From Prochloron sp. SulCav_FS08_3_32_3330 (GTDB taxonomy: Bacteria; Cyanobacteriota; Cyanobacteriia; Cyanobacteriales; DYNF01): DNA of 61,742 nt. The first letter of the stretch is position 1. Each line of letters begins with the position of its first letter. Location of the stretch: NCBI GenBank assembly GCA_020721205.1, contig DYNF01000012.1, forward strand, positions 1-61,742, read 5' to 3'. Shown here piece by piece: positions 36,323 through 44,982 of this stretch. Both the position numbers and the translations under genes were made by a program. Under the pieces are notes generated by a model that was given only the letters and a program-made list of their open reading frames with translations, was not told the origin of the DNA and searched no databases.

Positions 36323-39300
36323 CTAGGGTGTTATAGGGCAAGATGCAATACTTGAAATAGTTCCATTAACAACGAAAATATCGTTATTAGCAATCGTGTT
36401 ATTAGTGGTAATATTAGTAATTGCAGTTGCATTATTATTTAATGCAATAACAGAACCAACAATAGATAAATTAGCATTATTAGCTTCTGAAAAGGCAAAT
36501 TCACGGAATAACCCCGCACTTAAATTAGAATTATTAACGGTATTATTTGTGAATATTGAACAGAAAGATGATTGTGCTGGAGTTGCAATACCAATACCAT
36601 AATTCTGAGAATTAGTTACCGTATTATTAGAAATAGTACCATTTGCAATCTTACTTGTATTTTGAGTACGAATTTCAAGACCAGTAGTTCCTGAGTTATT
36701 AATAGTATTATTAGAAAAGGTTAGATTTGTAATGCTACTACCATCTTGAGTATTAATTGCTACACCATTTTCAGTTGAATTATCAAGATTATTGTCAGAA
36801 ACCGTTAATGTTGTAATGATAGCATCATTTTCCGTTGTAATATCAATACCATTACTCCCTGAGTTGTTAAGAGTATTACCAGTTAGGGTCGCTGTCTCAA
36901 TCAAACTACCAGTATTTTGGGCATGAAGACGAATACCATAATTAGCAGAAGTATCAATATTATTATCCGATACTGTAAGAGTTGTAATACTACTATTATC
37001 TCCTGCGGTACGCACTAAAATACCATTATTAGCCGAATTAGTAATAGTATTACCTGTGAGAGTAGCTGTGGTAATTTGACTGGCATTTTGAGTACGAACT
37101 AAAATTCCATCTCCTCCTTGACTATTATCAATGGTATTTCCTGTAACCGTGATACTATTAATCTGATTATTGTCATTTTCAGTTTGCACTCGTATCCCGC
37201 TTTCTCCTGATCCTGTAATTGTATTATTAGAAACAATTACCGTATCTAAGATACTTTGATCGGGAATATTTTCATTGTGAGTATGAATTTGAATACCTTG
37301 TTGTCCCGCATTGGTAACAGTATTATCTGAGATAGTAGCATTACCAATAGTTCCCCCATCTTGACCATCAATTTCTATGCCTTCTTGTAAGGTATTACTG
37401 ATATTAACTCCCGTAATACTAACATTTTGAATTTGACTATTAGCACCACGAGCGCGAATTTCAATACCATCTCCCCCTGCTGTACTATTTTGTCCGGTAT
37501 TAGAAATTACATTACTACCAGAAATAGTTACATTATTAATAATACCACCCAGATTAGCATTAACAAAAAATCCATCATTACCCACAGTATTAATAGTATT
37601 TCCTATTAAGGTCATATTCGTAATTATGCCACCATTATTAGCTATAATTTCTATACCATCTTCGGTTGTACCTGTAATATTATTCATTGTGAGAATAACA
37701 TTATCTAATGTGCCAGTATTTTGAGTAACAGCAATACCGTCATTAGTTGAACCAGAAATCTGATTTTGATCAATAGTGGCTGTACCTGTCACATCAGCTA
37801 AATTGATGCCATTAAAACCACCATTAATCGTATTATATTCAATTAAAGGATTACTTACTCCTGTTGCATTTATGCCATTTTGTCCAGCATTATTAACGGT
37901 ATTTCTGGTTAAGGTAAAGTTGGTAATTGTGCCACCATTATTAGCTGTGATTGCTATTCCATCGCCTGTTGTATCTGTAATATTATTCATTGTGAGAATA
38001 ACATTATCTAATGTGCCAGTATTTTGAGTAACAGCAATACCGTCATTAGTTGAACCAGAAATCTGATTTTGATCAATAGTGGCTGTACCTGTCACATCAG
38101 CTAAATTGATGCCATTAACACCTCCACTAATAGTGTTATATTCAATTAAAGGATTACTCACTCCATTTGCTTCGATCCCATTTTGTCCATCAGGAGCATT
38201 AATAGTAAATCCAGATACAGTGTTATCATTACCCATAGTCACAGTACCCGCAATCGTGGGGAAAGTTGTACCATTCCCAGAAAAAGGAATTGAAATACTA
38301 CCTAACTCATTGGTATCTATATTCTGTAAAGGACCTCTTGATAATACTTGAATTAAATCAGGAATAGTAAAATCTCCGGGCAATACTGCAAAGTTATCTA
38401 CATAAATAATCGTATCTACATCAGAAGGGGCGACAGCGATCGCATCGGGCATATTACCAAAAGGATCTTCAAAAGTCCCATCAGAATTACCCCCCGGTGC
38501 CACATGAACAAAATACCAAGGATCCCCCGTTTTTGGGTTCGTGACGGGTATATCTTCTACCTTAATGGTTTCTGTTTGCTGTTGTACGGTAATATTTGTG
38601 CGACGGTTAAGCTGATCCCCTAACCTTGCCATCATTGAGTCTTCTAAAGTTTGATCTTCTTTTGCACTTTCAGCACCACCAAAGGATGCACCCACCGTAA
38701 ATACAACATTAGTACCATATTCGCCATCAGTAGTTAAAGAAACTCCGGCATTAAAATTATCGGTGACACGAGCTAGTAAACGACTGCTAAAACCAATCAC
38801 TCCAGCCGAGTTACTAGAGTCATACATATATGTTCCCAGATACCCTCGTAAATCTCCACTTGTCCAATCAAAAAGTCTCATTCCTCCTTCTAAGTCTAAG
38901 CCTGTGAGGGCTTCTTCGTAGGTTTTAATTTGAGCAGTATCATAAGCTAAATAATGTCCTTGAAAATTATAATCCCCAGTAGTAAATACTCCTGTATCCG
39001 CAATTAAATCCCGTTTATCTCCTACGGGAATATAACCATTAGCTCGAAATTCCCAAGGATCACCTAAAACTTCAAAACCTAAGCCGATTTGATTGAAGGT
39101 ACTATTATTAATCGTTTCTTGAATATCAGTACCAAGATAATAACCAAAAACAATATTAGCATTAGGATTATATTCCCGATAGCCTAAAATGATATTTCCA
39201 CCTAAATTAGCATCTTCTGTATCAATATTAAGACGACCATCAAAGAATAATAAATTATGCTCTGCTTCTTGAGTTACAGGAATAAAAACGGAAATACTAC

Positions 39301-39559
39301 CAAAAGAACTTTCATAACCTACACCATCTCCGGTGGTAAAAGTGCCACTGTATCGAGGTAATATGATTAAATTAGAAGGGGTATCAAGATCAGCCGTTTG
39401 AGCAAGAGAAGGTTCTTGATAAGATTGATTAATATTAACGGTAGGAACGATAGGCTCAAAATTTTCTAAATGACTGCTTTGAGCCATTCCAACTTTATTA
39501 GATAACAATAAACATAATAAGGTTAAGGCACTGAGAATGATAGAGAAGTGGAATTTCAT
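36323..39559 (-). CDS. Surface protein: inverse-autotransporter-like barrel plus beta-helix
   Basis: 1078 residues from the preferred start at 39559 (MKFHFSI). An upstream frame to 39634 would add 25 residues that spoil the signal peptide. Residues 1-26 form a signal peptide. About 55-300 is a beta-barrel-like region (LPRYSGTFTTGDGVGYESSFGS, LGYREYNPNANIVFGYYLG) resembling the barrel of inverse autotransporters. About 350-420 starts a beta-helix (WYFVHVAPGG.SDGTFEDPFGNMPDAI, DTIIYV). About 420-1040 is a long right-handed parallel beta-helix with repeated NTI/NTV...GI.I coils. It should sit in the outer membrane and expose the helix. A 303-bp segment is duplicated inside the helix. It is placed among the lipid-synthase genes and flanked by two copies of a 118-bp block. 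Confidence 0.8.
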   Translation of the reverse strand: MKFHFSIILSALTLLCLLLSNKVGMAQSSHLENFEPIVPTVNINQSYQEPSLAQTADLDTPSNLIILPRYSGTFTTGDGVGYESSFGSISVFIPVTQEAEHNLLFFDGRLNIDTEDANLGGNIILGYREYNPNANIVFGYYLGTDIQETINNSTFNQIGLGFEVLGDPWEFRANGYIPVGDKRDLIADTGVFTTGDYNFQGHYLAYDTAQIKTYEEALTGLDLEGGMRLFDWTSGDLRGYLGTYMYDSSNSAGVIGFSSRLLARVTDNFNAGVSLTTDGEYGTNVVFTVGASFGGAESAKEDQTLEDSMMARLGDQLNRRTNITVQQQTETIKVEDIPVTNPKTGDPWYFVHVAPGGNSDGTFEDPFGNMPDAIAVAPSDVDTIIYVDNFAVLPGDFTIPDLIQVLSRGPLQNIDTNELGSISIPFSGNGTTFPTIAGTVTMGNDNTVSGFTINAPDGQNGIEANGVSNPLIEYNTISGGVNGINLADVTGTATIDQNQISGSTNDGIAVTQNTGTLDNVILTMNNITDTTGDGIAITANNGGTITNFTLTRNTVNNAGQNGINATGVSNPLIEYNTINGGFNGINLADVTGTATIDQNQISGSTNDGIAVTQNTGTLDNVILTMNNITGTTEDGIEIIANNGGIITNMTLIGNTINTVGNDGFFVNANLGGIINNVTISGSNVISNTGQNSTAGGDGIEIRARGANSQIQNVSITGVNISNTLQEGIEIDGQDGGTIGNATISDNTVTNAGQQGIQIHTHNENIPDQSILDTVIVSNNTITGSGESGIRVQTENDNNQINSITVTGNTIDNSQGGDGILVRTQNASQITTATLTGNTITNSANNGILVRTAGDNSSITTLTVSDNNIDTSANYGIRLHAQNTGSLIETATLTGNTLNNSGSNGIDITTENDAIITTLTVSDNNLDNSTENGVAINTQDGSSITNLTFSNNTINNSGTTGLEIRTQNTSKIANGTISNNTVTNSQNYGIGIATPAQSSFCSIFTNNTVNNSNLSAGLFREFAFSEANNANLSIVGSVIALNNNATAITNITTNNTIANNDIFVVNGTISSIASCPITP
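37681..38177. repeat. Recent internal duplication in the beta-helix region
   Basis: About 135 bp starting near 37681 recur, essentially identical, starting near 37984, an offset of 303 bp (101 codons). Both copies encode the same DVTGTATIDQNQISGSTNDG-type coil, so the frame is kept. Confidence 0.85.
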
Positions 39560-39613
39560 GATCTTTTTTTTAATAAGAATAAGTTTTAATATGGATTTTA
39601 AGAAAATTGTACA

Positions 39614-39732
39614 ACAGAAGGAGTTGATCTCCACAATTTTTAAAAGTCGGGGATTTTGCTAAAACCTTAGTATTTAAGGATTAACTAGAATAAAATCCCC
39701 GACTTTTTTGTCCCTTCTTCCTCGTTTTATGC
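39614..39732. repeat. 118-bp block, copy upstream of the beta-helix gene
   Basis: Direct repeat of 36168-36285. The two copies lie about 50 bp upstream of the starts of the ACP-sulfotransferase and beta-helix genes respectively. The right edge meets the inverted end of the MITE-like element at 39733. Confidence 0.8.
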
Positions 39733-39856
39733 TAAGTAGGTGGTGATAATTAAATGTAAAATGTTTGTAGTTGGGAATTGGCACACCTCAGCAGGGAAAC
39801 CGAGCCTCTACTACGAATTTTTCCTTTTGTTATAAATAATTATGCTTACCTACTTA
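39733..39856. mobile_element. MITE-like element, 124 bp
   Basis: The inverted ends TAAGTAGGT (39733-39741) and ACCTACTTA (39848-39856) have further weak pairing inward. The interior carries a TTyGTAGT / ACTACGAA stem, related to the REP-like sequence at 44899, with CACACCTCAGCAGGGAAACC in its loop region. It ends 11 bp after the KS-AT stop codon. No open frame. It may be a MITE or a small structured RNA. Confidence 0.5.
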
Positions 39857-39867
39857 TCATAATTATA

Positions 39868-42800
39868 CTATTCATCTTTAAAGACCATGGAACTAATTTT
39901 AGATTGATTGTCAAGAAATTCTTGCATTAATTTAAAATGATTTTGGACAATTAAAGATTTTATTTCATCATCTATATCTAATAGTTCTTGGTTATTAGAG
40001 TTATTAGTAAGATTAGGGAGGTTCAAGTTTGGTTTAGAAGTATTATTAAATTCATTCGCAATATTCCTTTGATTATCCGAATTATTATTGCTTACTTTAC
40101 TATTAACTTTTTTTTGTTCAATTTGTTTTCTGAAATCTTCCACAAATTCCGGTTTTAATGTCATTTTCGGCAATAACATATTTAAAATTGGAGTTTTTTG
40201 AGGATTATGATCTATTTTTAGAACCAGATCTAAATTAAGTTTTTTGACTTGACGATGTTGATATAAACTATTAACTTTTAAAGGATAATTATTAATAAAT
40301 AATTGAGCTAATAATATTAAAAATTGTTTTAAATCTGAACTTTGTTTTTTATTAGTAGGATAAGCTTGATAATTTTTACCCTGTAAAATACTATGAATAA
40401 ATGTAGTTAAATTATGATTTGCTCCTACTTCAATAAAAGTTCTAACTCCCTGTTGGTAAAGTGTGTTAATTGTTTCTTGAAATTTGACAGGCATTGACCA
40501 TTGTTCTAAAGCTAATTTTCTGATTTCTTCCCTATCTTTAGGATAAGGTAGAGTGGTAGCACAACTATATAATTGTTGAGTATTATTTTCTAACTTTAAA
40601 TCTTGATAATGATTTTTTAAAGCCGTTGCACTATCATTAAATAAAGGAGTATGATAAGCTCTATTGAAAGGTTGAATTATATAAATCCCGCCTAATTCTT
40701 GAATTTTGTTTAAAATTTCTTTACTCTCTAAATTAGTAGCAAAAAGAATAGTTTGATTAGGACAATTATTAGCAACTAGAAATAAAGAATTAGCGTAATT
40801 TTCTAATAAATCATTAATAATTTCTGCACTTAAATTACCAACAGAAAAAACTACTCCAGTTATGATTTGATCATTGTGATTTAATTCTTGATAAATTTGA
40901 TTAACTCGTCGTAGATGGGAAATTAATTCTGTTTTAGATGTTACTTTCGATAAATAAGAAGCAGTAGCGGCAGTATGTTCTCCGGCACTATGTCCTAAAA
41001 TAACATCATATTTAATGTCAAAATCCCATAATAATTCATAAATACCCATACTAGCGGCAAATAAAGATTCTGTAGCTAGATCTCCAGCATAAAGTTGATT
41101 TTCTTGCCATTGTTTTTGTTGTGAAGTTAAAGCCGTAGGAGGGGGAAAAATCAAATGACTAGGTGGATTTTGCCGGGGAAAAGCTTGATCTAATAAATCA
41201 AACCATTGTCTTACTTGAGGAAAATAAAGACATAACTCTTTTAACATATTTACATATTGAGAACCTTCACTGGAAAAAACAAAGGCAATTTTGCCTAAAT
41301 CTTGAGCTTGATCACTGTAAAAAATTCCATTTCTTTCAGAAGATTGAAGTAAATTATGTTCAGTTAAAGATTGCAGACAAAGATTAATTTTACTAAGTAA
41401 ATCATCAATATTAGTAGCTAAAATTGCTAATTTATAATTGTTTTGACTAGAGATTTTATCAATCAAAGTATAGGCTAAATCTGCTAAATTTGTTTCGGGA
41501 AAATCCGTTAAAAATTGAGTTATTTGTTGCAGTAAATTTATTAATGCTTGTTCGGTTTTTCCTGAAAATAAGAGTAATTCCCATGTCCATTGATTTGGGA
41601 CCACAGAAGAATTAAAATTCAGAGGTAAGGGGGTACGAGAGGGAATTTGTGTGGCTGGGATATATTCCTCTAAAATGACGTGAGTATTAATGCCACCAAA
41701 ACCAAAAGCATTGACTCCAGCACGACGGGGATAATCTTCCGATTTAATCCAAGGACGAGTTTCTGTATTAACATAAAAAGGAGAAGTTTCTAAGTTTAAA
41801 TCGGGATTAATTTCCTCACAAATACTAGGGGGTAAAGTTTTATAATATAGAGCTAAGGTCATTTTGATTAAACTTGCCATACCTGAGGCGGGAATACAAT
41901 GTCCAATCATGGATTTAACTGAACCGATCGCAATGTTGGGTAAATTTCCTTCTCTTTGACCAAATACCCTAGTTAAAGCCTGAATTTCGGTGATATCTCC
42001 TAAAGGAATACCTGTACCATGAGCTTCAATTAAATCAATACTATGACAATCAATACCTGTTTCTTCATAAGCTCTTTGGATCGCTAAAATTTCTCCTTCT
42101 AATCTTGGGGCAAGTAAGCCTAAAGCCTTACCATCACTAGCCATTCCCACACCTTTAATTAAAGCATAAATGCGATCGCCATCTTTAATCGCATCCTCAA
42201 GACGTTTTAAAACTAAAAATCCTGATCCTTCACTCAATAAAGTCCCATTAGCCCCTGTCGCAAAAGGTTGAATCTCCGTACGAGATAAAGCATTTAATTG
42301 ACAAAAAAGTTGATAAATAACCGGAGGCATTGAAGCTTGTATTCCTCCGGCTAACATCATATCACAACGATGATTTAATAATTCTTCCATTGCCAATTTG
42401 ACGGCAATTAATGAAGAAGCACAAGCCGCATCAATAAGATAATTTGGTCCCATTAAATCTAAACGATTAGCAATTCTACCGCAAGTAACATTTGAGACTA
42501 AAGTAGGCGCTCTTTCAATGGGTGCGGGGGGTAAACTGCTTTTTAGTTGTTCTCGTAAAGTGGTCAATTCTTCTGATGTTAATTCAGGAATTAATTGTGT
42601 GATTAAATCAATCGTTTGATCTAAAACGAAACCATATTGAAGTCCAGTTACATCCCCACGATTGGGATTTGAACCTTTTCCCAAAATAATACCAGTTCTT
42701 TCCCGATTAAAGTTTCTCTCTAAATAATTAGCATCTGTGAGGGCTTCTTTCGCTGTTTTAAGAGCTAAAAAGTGACTGGGATCTCCTCCCACTGAGGTGG

Positions 42801-43050
42801 GAGGTATCCCAAATTCAAGAGGATTAAACTCAGCATTTTTACCTAATAGACCCACTTTGCGAGTGTAAATTCTCGCTAAATCTTCCATTGGCTTAGTCTG
42901 AGGATCAAAATAAGGTTTTGCCCATTGATCAGGGGCATCTTGAAGGCAATATTTTTGATTAAGAATATTTTGCCAATAGTGATTAATGTTTTTTGCTCCC
43001 GGGAAAATACCCGACATTCCGATAATAGCAATTTCTCTTTGTTGTGTCAT
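39868..43050 (-). CDS. Ketosynthase-acyltransferase protein (PfaB/HglC-type)
   Basis: 1060 residues. Ketosynthase about 4-455: AIIGMSGIFPGA, IDAACASS with Cys210, EAHGTGIPLGD and MIGHC..ASG carry the Cys-His-His triad, and GFGGINTHVILEE closes it. Acyltransferase about 585-885: GHSAGEHTAA with Ser688; the usual GQGSQ is replaced by SSEGSQ. Residues about 925-1060 form an Asn-rich linker and a helical tail recalling the linker before the ACPs of the giant synthase. There is no ACP, KR or DH, so it must work on carrier domains of another protein, either the tandem ACPs of the giant synthase or the ACP-sulfotransferase. The KS-AT layout recalls PfaB/PfaC and HglC partners. It follows a sulfotransferase gene by 65 bp on the same strand. 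Confidence 0.85.
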   Translation of the reverse strand: MTQQREIAIIGMSGIFPGAKNINHYWQNILNQKYCLQDAPDQWAKPYFDPQTKPMEDLARIYTRKVGLLGKNAEFNPLEFGIPPTSVGGDPSHFLALKTAKEALTDANYLERNFNRERTGIILGKGSNPNRGDVTGLQYGFVLDQTIDLITQLIPELTSEELTTLREQLKSSLPPAPIERAPTLVSNVTCGRIANRLDLMGPNYLIDAACASSLIAVKLAMEELLNHRCDMMLAGGIQASMPPVIYQLFCQLNALSRTEIQPFATGANGTLLSEGSGFLVLKRLEDAIKDGDRIYALIKGVGMASDGKALGLLAPRLEGEILAIQRAYEETGIDCHSIDLIEAHGTGIPLGDITEIQALTRVFGQREGNLPNIAIGSVKSMIGHCIPASGMASLIKMTLALYYKTLPPSICEEINPDLNLETSPFYVNTETRPWIKSEDYPRRAGVNAFGFGGINTHVILEEYIPATQIPSRTPLPLNFNSSVVPNQWTWELLLFSGKTEQALINLLQQITQFLTDFPETNLADLAYTLIDKISSQNNYKLAILATNIDDLLSKINLCLQSLTEHNLLQSSERNGIFYSDQAQDLGKIAFVFSSEGSQYVNMLKELCLYFPQVRQWFDLLDQAFPRQNPPSHLIFPPPTALTSQQKQWQENQLYAGDLATESLFAASMGIYELLWDFDIKYDVILGHSAGEHTAATASYLSKVTSKTELISHLRRVNQIYQELNHNDQIITGVVFSVGNLSAEIINDLLENYANSLFLVANNCPNQTILFATNLESKEILNKIQELGGIYIIQPFNRAYHTPLFNDSATALKNHYQDLKLENNTQQLYSCATTLPYPKDREEIRKLALEQWSMPVKFQETINTLYQQGVRTFIEVGANHNLTTFIHSILQGKNYQAYPTNKKQSSDLKQFLILLAQLFINNYPLKVNSLYQHRQVKKLNLDLVLKIDHNPQKTPILNMLLPKMTLKPEFVEDFRKQIEQKKVNSKVSNNNSDNQRNIANEFNNTSKPNLNLPNLTNNSNNQELLDIDDEIKSLIVQNHFKLMQEFLDNQSKISSMVFKDE

Positions 43051-43115
43051 AATTTATAAAAGTTTTGATTGAATAAATAACATATTTTCATTAAAAGGTA
43101 GTAATAAAACTACTC

Positions 43116-44024
43116 TTATCCATAGCCTAACTCAAGACATAATTTAATTACTTCAGGAATAAAACCTTTCTCATCATTACGCCAAGGAAGTTTCCCCTCT
43201 AAGGAACTAGGTTTAATTTTTTTATAACGAAAAGCAGGAGATTGCTGAAAACCCGGATTATTACCCCATTGTGCGCCCCAAGGTCCCATACAAGAATAAG
43301 GAGAATCTTCTGTTTTTAACATGGTTTGATAAATATTTTCATTCCAATCAAAATTTAACCAACGGCAAATTTTTTCTAAATAAAACGCTGGATCATTACA
43401 AAGGTCTTCACCTCTTAAAAACATCTGTTGAGAAGGGGGAATAGTTTGCAAAAAATTTAAGATTTTCTCTTGTCTACGATACCAAGCATATTGAGGATCA
43501 ATCGTTGGTGGAATAGTATCATAATCAACAGAATCTGCCGCAATCAAAGTGCCGATCGCTTGAGGGGCTTTCATCACAGATTTACCTTGTTCTCTAGGAT
43601 GACGGGTCAAATAAAGATAATGAGCATGGGGAAAAGTAGTTTTAATGGATTCTAAAACTCTTTGATTTTTAGAATAAGCTGGACTTTTATCAACTATTCT
43701 TAAAGGACTGACATAATGACATAATTCTTGATAAACATCAGCCGTTGTTGAGTGTAGACGGCGATTAATCCAGCGATGTGCCATTTCTACAGTTTGTCGA
43801 GTTTGTTCACCGCCATATAATTGTGCTACAGTGCGCAATAAACCATGAATCATAAAACTTCTTTGTTTTTTAGAGTAATTAACTAATTGTTCTAAAGATG
43901 TAGTGACAAAAAGATTAATTTCGGGAACACCATAGGCTTGAGGATGTTGACCTAACATCGCACAAACTAAAGAAGTAAATGAGCGTGGGGAAGCAAGAAT
44001 AATAATAGGTTCTAATACTAACAT
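43116..44024 (-). CDS. PAPS-dependent sulfotransferase
   Basis: 302 residues. The PAPS loop ILASPRSFTSLVCAMLG (about 8-24), PEINLF, the 3'-phosphate motif YLTRHPREQGKSVM (about 136-149), the LRGEDLCNDPAFYLEKICRWL block and the SPYSCMGPWGAQWGNNPGF segment make it a more distant member of the same family as the tandem pair at 21984-23882. It lacks an ACP domain and a signal peptide. It is the first gene of the long minus-strand run and lies 65 bp upstream of the KS-AT gene. The acceptor is unknown, perhaps a hydroxyl of the lipid made by the island. Confidence 0.85.
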   Translation of the reverse strand: MLVLEPIIILASPRSFTSLVCAMLGQHPQAYGVPEINLFVTTSLEQLVNYSKKQRSFMIHGLLRTVAQLYGGEQTRQTVEMAHRWINRRLHSTTADVYQELCHYVSPLRIVDKSPAYSKNQRVLESIKTTFPHAHYLYLTRHPREQGKSVMKAPQAIGTLIAADSVDYDTIPPTIDPQYAWYRRQEKILNFLQTIPPSQQMFLRGEDLCNDPAFYLEKICRWLNFDWNENIYQTMLKTEDSPYSCMGPWGAQWGNNPGFQQSPAFRYKKIKPSSLEGKLPWRNDEKGFIPEVIKLCLELGYG

Positions 44025-44123
44025 TGTTACAATTTATAAAACTTAGAAAGACCAATAATATCAATCCAAATACAAAGCTGAAGAATCATCAGGTGCAGAT
44101 GCCTTAAACCTCGTAAATTTTTC

Positions 44124-44159
44124 TCTCATTGATACCAGTACCTATAGTACAGAATGAGA
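44124..44159. promoter_or_regulatory. Interrupted palindrome upstream of the sulfotransferase
   Basis: The arms TCTCATT and AATGAGA enclose an inner GTAC...GTAC pair. It lies about 100-135 bp upstream of the minus-strand sulfotransferase start, in a 306-bp region without a gene. It may be an operator for the minus-strand run or a hairpin of unknown use. Nothing else was recognised in 44025-44330. Confidence 0.3.
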
Positions 44160-44330
44160 TCAATAGTCAAGGGGCTTTTACTTCGATTTATGGATAGTTT
44201 GTAAGTATATTTCCAGAAAAGGAAAGAAAAAACAAAGAAAATATTTTGCTTATGTTATATATAAACCAGCCATCAGTTTACAGAATATCTATGAAGATCC
44301 AAGTACCGTTAATTGATTTTATGGACTAGA

Positions 44331-44876
44331 CTATTCTATATTTAACTTAGCAACGGCTAAAGTTACAGCCCCTTTTTCTCCTTCTTTTTTAATAATTTGT
44401 TTGGGAATTATTAATGAATAATTTGGTATTTTATTTAATACTTGATCTGTTTTAAAAACAGAACTAAATTTAGTTACTGCACAAAGGGCTGATGCTTCTG
44501 CTACGCTTATAGTTTGTACTTTTTTTTTGACAAGATCACAAGGATTAGGTACGCAAATTTGATTTAATTCTTCTGAGGTAAAAAACCATAAGGGGAAATT
44601 ATATTCCTGACATAATTCTAAAATTCCCTTTTCTTCTTGTTTTAGATCAATTGTACTTAATCCAGCGATCGCCTCAAAAGTCAACTCATTCTGCGTTAAA
44701 ATATCTCTTAAACCCTGTTCAATTAAGGTTTTTGATATATTTTTTGTACAACCAATTCCTACCCACAAAACCCTTGAATACCGTTGTATTTGAGGAAGAT
44801 TTGAGTTTAGGTAAATTTGATTTTTAAGTTCAATATTTTTACTCATTAATGTAATAATTAAACCGAAGGTGGTCAT
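44331..44876 (-). CDS. CobE/CbiG C-terminal-domain protein
   Basis: 181 residues. RVLWVGIGCTKNISKTLIEQG (about 34-54), AIAGLSTIDLKQEEKGILEL, the Leu..PNPC segment and SVAEASALCAV match the CobE / CbiG C-terminal domain of cobalamin biosynthesis, which helps open the lactone at ring A and release the C20 fragment. In many cyanobacteria this domain is fused to other Cob/Cbi domains, whereas here it stands alone. An internal ATG at 44846 would remove 10 residues and is also plausible. No other cobalamin genes are nearby. Confidence 0.8.
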   Translation of the reverse strand: MTTFGLIITLMSKNIELKNQIYLNSNLPQIQRYSRVLWVGIGCTKNISKTLIEQGLRDILTQNELTFEAIAGLSTIDLKQEEKGILELCQEYNFPLWFFTSEELNQICVPNPCDLVKKKVQTISVAEASALCAVTKFSSVFKTDQVLNKIPNYSLIIPKQIIKKEGEKGAVTLAVAKLNIE

Positions 44877-44898
44877 AAATATTATTCTATATAAAAAA

Positions 44899-44952
44899 GT
44901 TCGTAGTTGGGCTGAAGCCCTATAGCGATAGGGCTTCAGCCCAACTACGAAC
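44899..44952. repeat. 54-bp perfect palindrome (back-to-back REP-like pair)
   Basis: 25-bp arms pair perfectly around a 4-base AGCG centre: each arm begins GTTCGTAGTTGGGCTGAAGC. It looks like two inverted copies of the GTTCGTTGTTGGGCTTTAGC sequence that frames the larger repeat arrays, but with no cargo between. It lies between the CobE-like gene and the next minus-strand gene, so it may also act as a terminator. Confidence 0.85.
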
Positions 44953-44982
44953 GATTTTCTTTTTGTTATTTCTACCCTACAA

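Noticed and set aside
36396-38351. Plus-strand open frames opposite the beta-helix gene
   Set aside because: They are antisense by-products of its repetitive composition and lack ribosome binding sites or family motifs.
39771-39826. A Yfr-type cyanobacterial small RNA
   Set aside because: The CACACCTCAGCAGGGAAACC segment recalls such RNAs, but the known conserved core was not found, and the inverted ends favour a MITE-like element.
33795-43050. Canonical cyanobacterial olefin synthase operon
   Set aside because: No fatty-acyl-AMP ligase and no single KS-AT-KR-ACP-ST-TE chain are present, so only the ending is olefin-synthase-like.
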